From positions 2,418,001 to 2,482,000 of the forward strand of contig NZ_CP107960.1 in assembly GCF_036077095.1 (NCBI RefSeq): a DNA stretch of 64,000 nucleotides. The letters are read 5' to 3'. This DNA is from Streptomyces sp. NBC_00376 (GTDB lineage Bacteria; Actinomycetota; Actinomycetes; Streptomycetales; Streptomycetaceae). Positions within the stretch are counted from its first letter, which is position 1; every line of letters begins with the position of its first letter. The notes beneath the pieces are model-generated. The model was not told where the DNA came from, made no database searches, and saw only the letters and a list, made by a program, of their open reading frames with translations. Below, piece after piece: positions 35,180 to 42,556 of the stretch. Both the position numbers and the translations under genes were made by a program.

Positions 35180-36433
35180 ATGCGCATACGGGACATCACC
35201 GCGAGAGTGCCGGGACTCGCCCCGGGGGCCGGCCCCCTCGGATTGGACCTGCTCATCGTCCTTCTGGTCCAGGCCGCCATGACCATGCCGTTCGTCGTGC
35301 CGCGCGCCCCGGAGCTGCCGGAGGCGACGTGGACGTCGTACGGGCTGACCACCCTGATGGTGCTGCCGCTGGTGGCCCGCCGCCGGGCGCCGGTCGCGGT
35401 CCTCATCGCGGTGTTGGCCGCCGGCGCCCTGTACACGTTCACCGTCGACGGGCCGGGGCAGCCGCTCCCGTACACCGGTCTCGTGGCGTTCTACACGGTG
35501 GCCGAGCTCTCCTCGCCGCCGAAGCGGATCGGGATCGCGGTGCTCACGGTGGCGGCGGTGCTGGTCTCGGTCGGACTCGACGGCGAGGACATGCGGGAGC
35601 TGCTCTTCTCCCTGTTCGTGTTCGCGGCGGCCTACGCCTTCGGCCGGTTCACGGTGACGCGCAGGGCCTATCTGCGCGCGGTGGAGGACCGGGCCCGTCA
35701 GCTGGAGCTGACGCACCGGATCGAGGCCGAACAGGCAGCGGCCCGCGAACGGGCCCGGATCGCCCGGGAGATGCACGACATCCTGTCCCATGCGGTGAGC
35801 CTGATGATCGTGCAGGCGGAGGCGGGACCGGTGACGGTCCGCACGGCGCCGGAGCGTGCCGAGGCGGCCTTCGACGCGATCTCGGAGGCGGGCCGGGACG
35901 CGATGGCACAGCTGCGCCGGATGCTCGGTGTGCTGCGCGAGAACGAGGGCGCACCGGACGCGCCGCGGGAGCCCCAGCCCTCGCTGGCCGGACTGCCGGG
36001 GCTCGTGGAGCGGGTGCGCGGCAACGGTCCGGCGGTCTCGTACGAGGTCACGGGCAGCCCCGGCTCACTGGACCTGGCGGTCGAGGCGACCGTCTACCGG
36101 ATCGTGCAGGAGGCGCTGACGAACGTGGTCAGGCACGCTGACGCGAGCACGGTCGGCGTCCGGCTGGAGCACGGACCCGACGCGCTGACGCTCACCGTCA
36201 CCGACGACGGACGGGGCCCCGAGGGCGGCGCCGGGCTGGGACTGATCGGCATCCGGGAGCGCGCCGCCGCGCACGGCGGCACGGCCGGTACCGGCCCCGG
36301 TCCGGGCGGGCGGGGGTTCCGGGTCCGGGTGACGATCCCGCGGGCCCGGCCGGAGACAGGGGCAGGGGCGAAGACGGAGACAGGGGTGGAGACGAAGATG
36401 GAGACGGAGCAGGGGACAGAGGTGGGAAGTTGA
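35180..36433 (+). CDS. NarL-type sensor histidine kinase
   Basis: 417 aa. Four or five membrane helices in the first 150 residues (LDLLIVLLVQAAMTMPFVV onward) with little extracellular sequence suggest sensing within the membrane. The dimerisation/phosphoacceptor helix is ERARIAREMHDILSHAVSLM with His near residue 197; the ATPase domain has EALTNVVRHADAS, VTDDGRGPEG and GLGLIGIRERAAAHGG. The C-terminal 25 residues are a low-complexity Thr/Glu/Gly tail (repeats of ETG/ETK/METE). The stop overlaps the response regulator start, so the pair is coupled. The signal is unknown. Confidence 0.93.
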   Translation: MRIRDITARVPGLAPGAGPLGLDLLIVLLVQAAMTMPFVVPRAPELPEATWTSYGLTTLMVLPLVARRRAPVAVLIAVLAAGALYTFTVDGPGQPLPYTGLVAFYTVAELSSPPKRIGIAVLTVAAVLVSVGLDGEDMRELLFSLFVFAAAYAFGRFTVTRRAYLRAVEDRARQLELTHRIEAEQAAARERARIAREMHDILSHAVSLMIVQAEAGPVTVRTAPERAEAAFDAISEAGRDAMAQLRRMLGVLRENEGAPDAPREPQPSLAGLPGLVERVRGNGPAVSYEVTGSPGSLDLAVEATVYRIVQEALTNVVRHADASTVGVRLEHGPDALTLTVTDDGRGPEGGAGLGLIGIRERAAAHGGTAGTGPGPGGRGFRVRVTIPRARPETGAGAKTETGVETKMETEQGTEVGS

Positions 36434-37095
36434 CGATCCGTGTGGTGGTGGCCGACGACCAGGAGCTGGTGCGCAGCGGCTTCGCGATGATCCTGGACGC
36501 GCAGCCGGACATCGAGGTGGTGGCCGAGGCGGGCGACGGCCGGGCGGCGGTCGAAGCGGTACGGCGGCTGGCGCCCGACGTGGCGCTGCTCGACATCCGG
36601 ATGCCCGGCACGGACGGCATCGAGGCCTGCCGCACCATCAGCGCCGGGACCGGCTGCCGGACGGTCATGCTGACCACCTTCGACTCCGACGAGTACGTCT
36701 ACGAGGCCCTGCACGCGGGCGCGAGCGGTTTCCTGCTCAAGGACGTCCGCCGCGACGACCTGGTGCACGCGGTACGGGTGGTGGCGGCCGGGGACTCGTT
36801 GCTGGCTCCTTCGGTGACGCGCCGGCTGATCGCCGAGTACACCTCGCGCCCGCCGGCCGCGGCCGTGGCACCGTCGGCGCGCCTGGACGTACTGACCGCC
36901 AGGGAGCGCGAGACGCTGCTGCACCTGGCCCGTGGGCTGTCGAACGCGGAGATCGCGGCGGCGCTGGTCGTCAGCGAGCACACGGTGAAGACCCATGTCG
37001 GCAATGTGCTGTCCAAACTGGGGCTGCGCGACCGGATCCAGGCGGTGATCTGCGCTTACGAGTGCGGTGTCGTGACTCCCTCTCCGGAATCGTGA
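36430..37095 (+). CDS. LuxR/NarL-family response regulator
   Basis: 221 aa. The receiver domain begins TIRVVVADDQELVRSGF, with the phospho-acceptor Asp in VALLDIRMPGTDG (about residue 54) and Lys in FLLKDVRRDDL. The HTH is LTARERETLLHLARGLSNAEIAAALVVSEHTVKTHVGNVLSKL. The TTG start at 36430 overlaps the kinase stop. The cognate partner of the kinase; targets unknown, but it may control the serine hydrolase gene just downstream. Confidence 0.94.
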   Translation: MTIRVVVADDQELVRSGFAMILDAQPDIEVVAEAGDGRAAVEAVRRLAPDVALLDIRMPGTDGIEACRTISAGTGCRTVMLTTFDSDEYVYEALHAGASGFLLKDVRRDDLVHAVRVVAAGDSLLAPSVTRRLIAEYTSRPPAAAVAPSARLDVLTARERETLLHLARGLSNAEIAAALVVSEHTVKTHVGNVLSKLGLRDRIQAVICAYECGVVTPSPES

Positions 37096-37140
37096 CCCTC
37101 TCTCCGGCTCCGGTCGTGTCTCTGTCTCCAGCCGTGTCTC

Positions 37141-37225
37141 CCTCTCCGGGGGGAGGTCCGGCATCCGGCTCCCCCGCGCAGGGGAGCCCGTCTCCCCCGG
37201 GCAAACCCCCGGGCGGGGGATCCGC
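37141..37225 (+). terminator. cluster of GC hairpins after the two-component operon
   Basis: Several short stems are possible (CTCCCC 37169-37174 with GGGGAG 37181-37186; TCCCCC 37193-37198 with GGGGGA 37215-37220). They lie 50-130 bp beyond the response regulator stop and probably act in termination, though none is as clean as other hairpins in the window. Confidence 0.45.
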
Positions 37226-37294
37226 CCGAGGGCGCTGATCAACAGGATGGAGTCCGTGAGCAGTTGAGGATTCCACGCCCAGGAGGCACCCGTC

Positions 37295-38491
37295 ATGAAC
37301 GTCCGCATGTCCAGCACCGCCCTCGCAGCCGCGCTCGTCCTCGGCATCGCCGCGGGCCCCGCCTCACCGGCCCTGGCAGCCGGTACCGGGGCCTCGGCGG
37401 CCACGGGCCACTCCGTTCAGAGGGCTCCCGTCACAGAGGCTCCGGACGCCGAGGCGCTGCGGACCGCCATCGCCGGCCTCCCGAAGGACGACGCCACGGC
37501 CGCGCTGGTGCGGGTCTCGGGCTCCGGGGGCGACTGGCGGGGCAGCTCCGGCGTCCACGACCTGGCCTCCGGGCGGCCGGCGGACCCGGACGGCCGCTTC
37601 CGGGCCGGTTCGGTGACCAAGGTCTTCACGGCGGCCGTCGTGCTTCAGCTGGCCGAGGAGGGCAGGCTCGGCCTGGACCGCCCGGTCCGGCGCTATCTGC
37701 CGGATCTGATCCCGGCGGCGTACAAGGACGTCACGGTGCGCCAACTGCTGAACCACACGAGCGGCATCCCTTCCGTCGGCTCCGGCGGCGACCTGGACGA
37801 CTGGTACGCGCACCGCTTCGACCTGCACGACCCGGAGCGGACCGTGCGCGAAGCCACCTCCCAGGAGCCGGACTTCGTGCCCGGCACCCAGCAGCACTAC
37901 GCCAACATCGGCTACACCGTTGCGGGCCTGCTGATCGAGCGGGTCACGGGCGACAGGTACGCCTCGCAGGTCTCCCGCCGCGTCCTGGAGCCCCTGCGCC
38001 TGAAGGACACGTACTTCCCCGGCGCCGATCCGGCGATCCGCGGACCGCACAACCACGGCTACCAGCTCTTCGGCACGGGCGAGCTGCGCGATGTGACGGT
38101 GTGGGGGGCGACGGACGCCTGGGCGGCGGGCGACCTGATCTCGACCACCGCCGACCTGGAGCGTTTCACCCGGGCGCTGTTCGGCGGGCGGGTGGTGCGC
38201 GGTCCGCTGCTCCAGGAGATGTTCACGCTGCCCGACGCCTCGGTGCGTGAGTACGGCACGGGCAAGCCCGCCGCGTACAGCGCGGGTCTCTCGGTGATGC
38301 GGCTGGGCGGACGCGAGGTCTGGGGCAAGACGGGTGGCCGCTGGGGCTACAACACCGTCGTCGCGGCCACCCGTGATCTCTCCCGGACCCTCGTCTACAG
38401 CGTCAACTCGACGGACGCGAAGGGGGACGACATGAACCCCACGGCGATGAACATAGTCGTGGCGGCCTTCGGCGCCCCGTCGGCCGGGTGA
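37295..38491 (+). CDS. secreted serine hydrolase (beta-lactamase/D-Ala-D-Ala carboxypeptidase class C fold)
   Basis: 398 aa. Signal peptide of about 30 residues (ALAAALVLGIAAGPASPALA). Active-site motifs: SVTK (nucleophile Ser about residue 106), YAN (about 202) and KTGG near residue 344, the set for penicillin-binding-like serine hydrolases. AGGAGG at 37281 fixes the ATG. Such proteins include DD-carboxypeptidases, esterases and class C-like enzymes; I cannot separate these by sequence. It follows a two-component system and its stop is one base from the stop of a convergent gene. Confidence 0.9.
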   Translation: MNVRMSSTALAAALVLGIAAGPASPALAAGTGASAATGHSVQRAPVTEAPDAEALRTAIAGLPKDDATAALVRVSGSGGDWRGSSGVHDLASGRPADPDGRFRAGSVTKVFTAAVVLQLAEEGRLGLDRPVRRYLPDLIPAAYKDVTVRQLLNHTSGIPSVGSGGDLDDWYAHRFDLHDPERTVREATSQEPDFVPGTQQHYANIGYTVAGLLIERVTGDRYASQVSRRVLEPLRLKDTYFPGADPAIRGPHNHGYQLFGTGELRDVTVWGATDAWAAGDLISTTADLERFTRALFGGRVVRGPLLQEMFTLPDASVREYGTGKPAAYSAGLSVMRLGGREVWGKTGGRWGYNTVVAATRDLSRTLVYSVNSTDAKGDDMNPTAMNIVVAAFGAPSAG

Positions 38492-38492
38492 C

Positions 38493-39038
38493 TCAGAGAG
38501 CCTGAGCGGTCGTCGCGGCGGGCTCCGGCCGCGGTGTCCCCTCCAGGGCCTCCAGCCGCTTGATCATGCGGCGCACCACGAGCAGCGGGATCACCCCGAA
38601 GACGCCGAACGACATGTCGATGACGGACCACCAGAAGGGGATGCCTCGGATGGGTCCGCAGATCAGCGCGAGCGGGATGATCCCGGCGCAGGCGATCATG
38701 CCGAACTCGATGACCCAGATGTTGCGCACCGGGTCGCGGTAGGGGCCGTAGAAGGCGACCGCGATGACCAGGTGCGCGAAGGCCAGCCAGTCAGTGCCGT
38801 ACAGCACGAAGGGGTACTTCGCGTCGGCCTCGTCGAGGCCGGTGCGGACCTTGGTGATCCACTCCATCAGTGCCGGGAAGTGCTCCGGAACGGGAGAGGC
38901 CGAGGACCTCAGCAGGTCCTCGGCCCAGTGGAGTTCATGGACGAGCGGAAAGGCGGTCAGCCCGCTCAGTACAAGACAGACGATAAAGACGGCCAACCAC
39001 ACACGTATGCGCCTCAGCAGGGCTCTTCGCTCGCTCAT
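38493..39038 (-). CDS. conserved integral membrane protein, function unknown
   Basis: 181 aa with four predicted membrane helices: VWLAVFIVCLVLSGLTAFPLV, WLAFAHLVIAVAFYGPY, WVIEFGMIACAGIIPLALI and MSFGVFGVIPLLVV. Between helices 1 and 2 is an outside loop of about 60 residues (ELHWAEDLLRSSASP...). No catalytic motif is seen. Similar small proteins are widespread and unassigned. It converges on the serine hydrolase gene with a 1-bp gap and no hairpin between, so the two mRNAs probably overlap at their 3' ends. Confidence 0.8.
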   Translation of the reverse strand: MSERRALLRRIRVWLAVFIVCLVLSGLTAFPLVHELHWAEDLLRSSASPVPEHFPALMEWITKVRTGLDEADAKYPFVLYGTDWLAFAHLVIAVAFYGPYRDPVRNIWVIEFGMIACAGIIPLALICGPIRGIPFWWSVIDMSFGVFGVIPLLVVRRMIKRLEALEGTPRPEPAATTAQAL

Positions 39039-39091
39039 GTCCGCAGCGTACGCCCGCGTTTACCGGCCCCTTACGCCACCCCTGGTAAGGC

Positions 39092-40255
39092 TCACAGGCC
39101 GACGATGGAGTTCCATTTCTTCGCGAACCCGGTGCGTTCCTCGGAGGTGATGTCGCGGGCGATCGCGAGCCTCTTGCGCATCGCGTCGTCGGGGAAGATC
39201 AGCGGGTCCTCGGCGAGCTCGGCGGTCTCCTTGTCCTTCGCGGAGGCCAGCACGTCGCGGGCGGCCGGGACGGGGCAAACGTAGTTGACCCAGGTGGCCA
39301 GCTCGGCGGCGACCTCCGGCTCGTAGTAGTAGTCGATGAGCCGCTCCGCGTTGCGCTTGTGGCGCGCGAGGTTGGGGATCATCAGCGACTCCGCCCAGAG
39401 CTCGGCGCCCTCCTCGGGGACCACGAACTCGATCTCCGGGTTGTCCGCCTGGAGCTGGATGACGTCGCCGGAGTAGGCCTGGCAGGCGAGCACGTCGCCG
39501 GTCGACAGGTCCTTGATGTAGTCGTTGCCGGTGAAGCGGCGGATGTGCCGCTTCTTCACCAGCTTCTCGACCTGGTCGCACACCCGGTAGAAGTCGTCCG
39601 GCTGCCAGCGGGTGATGTCGACGCCGTTGCCCTGCATCAGCAGGGCCATGGACTCGTCGAGCCCGGACATCAGCGTCACCTTGCCGCGCAGGTCGTCCGC
39701 CCACAGATCGCTCAGGTGCTTGATCTCGCGGCCGAGCTTCTTGCGGTTGTACGCGATGCCGGTGATCCCGGACTGCCAGGGAACGCTGTGCATCCGGCCC
39801 TTGTCGAAGGCGGGCGAACGCAACTGCGGATCCAGGTACTTGGCGACGTTCGGCTGCTTCGCCCGGTCCATCTCCTGCACCCAGCCCAGCCGCACGAACC
39901 GGGCGGACATCCAGTCGCTGATGACGATCAGGTCCCGGCCGGTCTCCTGGTGGTTCATCAGCGCCGGGCTGATCTTCCCGAAGAACTCGTCGTTGTCGTT
40001 GATCTCCTCGGTGTACGTGACGGAGATCCCGGTCCGCTTCGTGAACGCGTCGAGGGTGGGCCGCTTCGACTCGTTCTCGTCGTCGGTGTCGATGTAGAGC
40101 GGCCAGTTCGCGAAGTGCAGGGTGTGGTCGCTCGCCGAGGTGTCGCGTCCGGCGCGGTCGCCGGGTTCCACATAGGCGGCGGGCACTCCGCAGCCGGCCA
40201 GCGTGACACCGGCGGCCGTGGCTCCGAAGGCACGCAGCACGGACCGGCGGGACAT
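39092..40255 (-). CDS. second polyamine-binding lipoprotein (PotD-like), orphan
   Basis: 387 aa. Twin-arginine signal MSRRSVLRAFGATAAG with lipobox LAGC (about residues 19-22), then LHFANWPLYIDTDDENESKRP and FTKRTGISVTYTEEINDNDEFFGKI, closely like the PotD at 27.9 kb. No permease or ATPase gene accompanies it; it may feed PotABC or act as a sensor. ATG at 40255 is chosen by signal peptide position; GTG at 40279 is possible. It follows an aldehyde dehydrogenase gene but a strong hairpin lies between. Confidence 0.9.
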   Translation of the reverse strand: MSRRSVLRAFGATAAGVTLAGCGVPAAYVEPGDRAGRDTSASDHTLHFANWPLYIDTDDENESKRPTLDAFTKRTGISVTYTEEINDNDEFFGKISPALMNHQETGRDLIVISDWMSARFVRLGWVQEMDRAKQPNVAKYLDPQLRSPAFDKGRMHSVPWQSGITGIAYNRKKLGREIKHLSDLWADDLRGKVTLMSGLDESMALLMQGNGVDITRWQPDDFYRVCDQVEKLVKKRHIRRFTGNDYIKDLSTGDVLACQAYSGDVIQLQADNPEIEFVVPEEGAELWAESLMIPNLARHKRNAERLIDYYYEPEVAAELATWVNYVCPVPAARDVLASAKDKETAELAEDPLIFPDDAMRKRLAIARDITSEERTGFAKKWNSIVGL

Positions 40256-40395
40256 GGGGTTCTTCGGGGTTGCTCGCACCTGCGCAGGATGCCGGTCGGC
40301 CGGCGGTGCGGGCAATGGACCAACCGTCCAGCGCCACCCGCTCCGTCCGCACACCCTGTCGATGCGAGCGGAACGGGACGGCCCGGGGAACGGGG

Positions 40396-40423
40396 ACGGC
40401 CCCGGGCGAGTGCCCGGGGCCGT
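40396..40423 (-). terminator. terminator between the 40.4-kb dehydrogenase and the PotD-like gene
   Basis: A 12-bp perfect stem ACGGCCCCGGGC (40396-40407) with its complement (40412-40423) and a 4-nt loop, 20 bp past the dehydrogenase stop. Confidence 0.82.
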
Positions 40424-40444
40424 GACCTGCCTGCTGACGGGATA

Positions 40445-41884
40445 TCAGCCGTCGAGCGAGGTCATGACGTGCTTGATGCGGGTGTAGTCCTCGAAGCCGT
40501 ACGCGGAGAGGTCCTTGCCGTAGCCGGACTTCTTGAAGCCGCCGTGCGGCATCTCGGCGACGAGCGGAATGTGGGTGTTGATCCACACGCAGCCGAAGTC
40601 GAGGTTCTTGGACATCCGCATGGCGCGGGCGTGGTCCTTGGTCCACACCGAGGAGGCCAGGGCGTACTCGACGCCGTTGGCGTACTCCACGGCCTGGGCC
40701 TCGTCGGTGAACTTCTGGACGGTGATGACCGGGCCGAAGACCTCGTTCTGGATGATCTCGTCGTCCTGCTTGAGGCCGGAGACGACGGTCGGGGCGTAGA
40801 AGTAGCCCTTGTCGCCGACCCGGTGGCCGCCCGCCTCGACCTTGGCGTGGGCGGGGAGCCGCTCGATGAAGCCGCTGACCTGCTTCAGCTGGTTGGCGTT
40901 GTTGAGCGGGCCGTAGAGCACGTCCTCGTCGTCCGGCTGCCCCGTCTTGGTGTCGGCGGCAGCCTTGGCGAGCGCGGTGACGAACTCGTCGTGGATGGAC
41001 TCGTGGACCAGGACGCGGGTCGCGGCCGTGCAGTCCTGACCGGCGTTGAAGTAACCCGCGACGGAGATGCCCTCGACGGCCTTGGCGATGTCGGTGTCCT
41101 CGAACACGACGACCGGGGCCTTGCCGCCGAGCTCCAGGTGGACCCGCTTGACGTCCTTGGAGGCGGACTCGGCGACCTGCATGCCGGCCCGTACCGAGCC
41201 GGTGATCGAGGCCATCGCCGGGGTCGGGTGCTCGACCATCGCGCGGCCGGTGTCCCGGTCGCCGCAGATGACGTTGAAGACACCCTTGGGCAGGATCTGG
41301 CCGATGATCTCGGCGATCAGCACGGTCGACGCCGGGGTGGTGTCGGACGGCTTGATGACGACGGTGTTGCCCGCGGCGAGCGCCGGGGCGAACTTCCAGA
41401 CGGCCATCATCATCGGGTAGTTCCACGGCGCGACCTGCGCGCAGACGCCGACCGGCTCACGCCGGATGATGGAGGTCAGACCCTCCATGTACTCGCCGGC
41501 CGAGCGGCCTTCGAGCAGCCGGGCCGCACCCGCGAAGAAGCGGATCTGGTCCACCATCGGCGGGACCTCTTCGGTACGGGTCAGTTCGAGCGGCTTGCCC
41601 GTGTTCTCCGACTCGGCGGCGATGAGGTCCTCGGCGCGCTCCTCGAAGGCGTCCGCGATCTTCAGCAGGGCCTTCTGACGCTCGGCGGGCGTGGCGTCGC
41701 GCCAGGCGGGGAAAGCGGCCGCGGCGGCGTCCATCGCGGCGTCGACATCGGCCTGCCCGGAGAGCGGCGAGGTCGCGTAGACCTCTTCCGTCACCGGGTT
41801 GATCACATCGATGGTCCGCCCGTCAGCGGCGTCCCGGAATTCTCCGTTGATGTAGTTGCGCAGACGGCGCACCTCGGTGGTCAC
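40445..41884 (-). CDS. aminobutyraldehyde/omega-amino aldehyde dehydrogenase (paralog)
   Basis: 479 aa ALDH with APWNYPMMMAVWKFAPAL, SITGSVRAGMQV, catalytic HLELGGKAPVVVFED and nucleophile FNAGQDCTAATRVLV. The C-terminal SGYGKDLSAYGFEDYTRIKHVM is almost the same as in the 29.2-kb paralog. GTG at 41884 is chosen because AGGAGG lies 7 bases upstream. It is divergent from the Lrp/AsnC gene, the usual layout for local regulation. Probably oxidises 4-aminobutanal made by the aminotransferase at 42.6 kb. Confidence 0.9.
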   Translation of the reverse strand: MTTEVRRLRNYINGEFRDAADGRTIDVINPVTEEVYATSPLSGQADVDAAMDAAAAAFPAWRDATPAERQKALLKIADAFEERAEDLIAAESENTGKPLELTRTEEVPPMVDQIRFFAGAARLLEGRSAGEYMEGLTSIIRREPVGVCAQVAPWNYPMMMAVWKFAPALAAGNTVVIKPSDTTPASTVLIAEIIGQILPKGVFNVICGDRDTGRAMVEHPTPAMASITGSVRAGMQVAESASKDVKRVHLELGGKAPVVVFEDTDIAKAVEGISVAGYFNAGQDCTAATRVLVHESIHDEFVTALAKAAADTKTGQPDDEDVLYGPLNNANQLKQVSGFIERLPAHAKVEAGGHRVGDKGYFYAPTVVSGLKQDDEIIQNEVFGPVITVQKFTDEAQAVEYANGVEYALASSVWTKDHARAMRMSKNLDFGCVWINTHIPLVAEMPHGGFKKSGYGKDLSAYGFEDYTRIKHVMTSLDG

Positions 41885-41987
41885 AACCACCCCTCCTGTC
41901 GACACGTCCAATGGGTGAGATGCCCAGGGTAGTCGCTCGGGTGTCGCTTTCGACATGCCCAACCGCCGTGAACTTCGGATTCAGTTA

Positions 41988-42034
41988 GATCTGGACCCTC
42001 AAACAACGAATTTCATCGATCTGGGCTTGCCAGA
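41988..42034. promoter_or_regulatory. candidate Lrp/AsnC operator in the divergent region
   Basis: TCTGG-N5-CCAGA (42020-42034) is a 15-bp inverted repeat, the usual size of an Lrp half-module. GATCTGG occurs at 41988-41994 and again at 42018-42024, 30 bp apart, about three helical turns. An AT-rich patch lies between. It sits between the divergent dehydrogenase and Lrp genes. Confidence 0.5.
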
Positions 42035-42062
42035 CCGACGAGTCCCGGTGCACAGTGGATGC

Positions 42063-42554
42063 GTGGCCAGTCGCAGCGCAGACTCCAGGACCGGGAACGG
42101 ATCGTCACCAGCGGTCGATGCCGTCTCCCTCGCAATCATCGAGCAGCTCCAGGAGGACGGACGCCGTCCGTACGCCGCGATCGGCAAGGCCGTCGGCCTT
42201 TCCGAGGCGGCCGTGCGACAGCGGGTCCAGAAGCTGCTCGATCAGGGCGTGATGCAGATCGTCGCCGTCACCGATCCCCTCACCGTGGGGTTCCGGCGGC
42301 AGGCGATGGTCGGCATCAATGTCGAGGGAGACCTCGATCCCGTCGCCGAAGCGCTGTCGGCCATGGCCGAGTGCGAGTACGTGGTGATGACCGCGGGCTC
42401 CTTCGACCTGATGGTGGAGATCGTCTGCGAGGACGACGACCACCTGCTGGAAACGATCAACAAACGCATCCGGGCCCTCCCCGGTGTGCGCTCCACCGAG
42501 AGCTTCGTGTACCTGAAGCTCAAGAAGCAGACCTATATGTGGGGAACCCGATAG
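42063..42554 (+). CDS. Lrp/AsnC-family transcriptional regulator of polyamine genes
   Basis: 163 aa. HTH: DAVSLAIIEQLQEDGRRPYAAIGKAVGLSEAAVRQRVQKLLDQGVMQIVAVTDP; ligand-binding RAM domain: VVMTAGSFDLMVEIVCEDDDHLLETINKRIRALPGV. The GTG at 42063 starts 12 residues before the HTH; the frame is open further upstream but that part is not Lrp-like. It is 2 bp from the aminotransferase gene. I recall that the regulator at this place in S. coelicolor was proposed to repress polyamine use; that is memory, not shown here. Confidence 0.9.
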   Translation: MASRSADSRTGNGSSPAVDAVSLAIIEQLQEDGRRPYAAIGKAVGLSEAAVRQRVQKLLDQGVMQIVAVTDPLTVGFRRQAMVGINVEGDLDPVAEALSAMAECEYVVMTAGSFDLMVEIVCEDDDHLLETINKRIRALPGVRSTESFVYLKLKKQTYMWGTR

Positions 42555-42556
42555 CC

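Noticed and set aside
37295..38491. Beta-lactam resistance gene
   Set aside because: The SxxK, YxN and KTG motifs are shared by many serine hydrolases and carboxypeptidases; nothing points to lactamase activity.
34171..39040. Integrated mobile element
   Set aside because: No integrase, transposase, tRNA or paired att sites could be found at the edges; only an accessory look.
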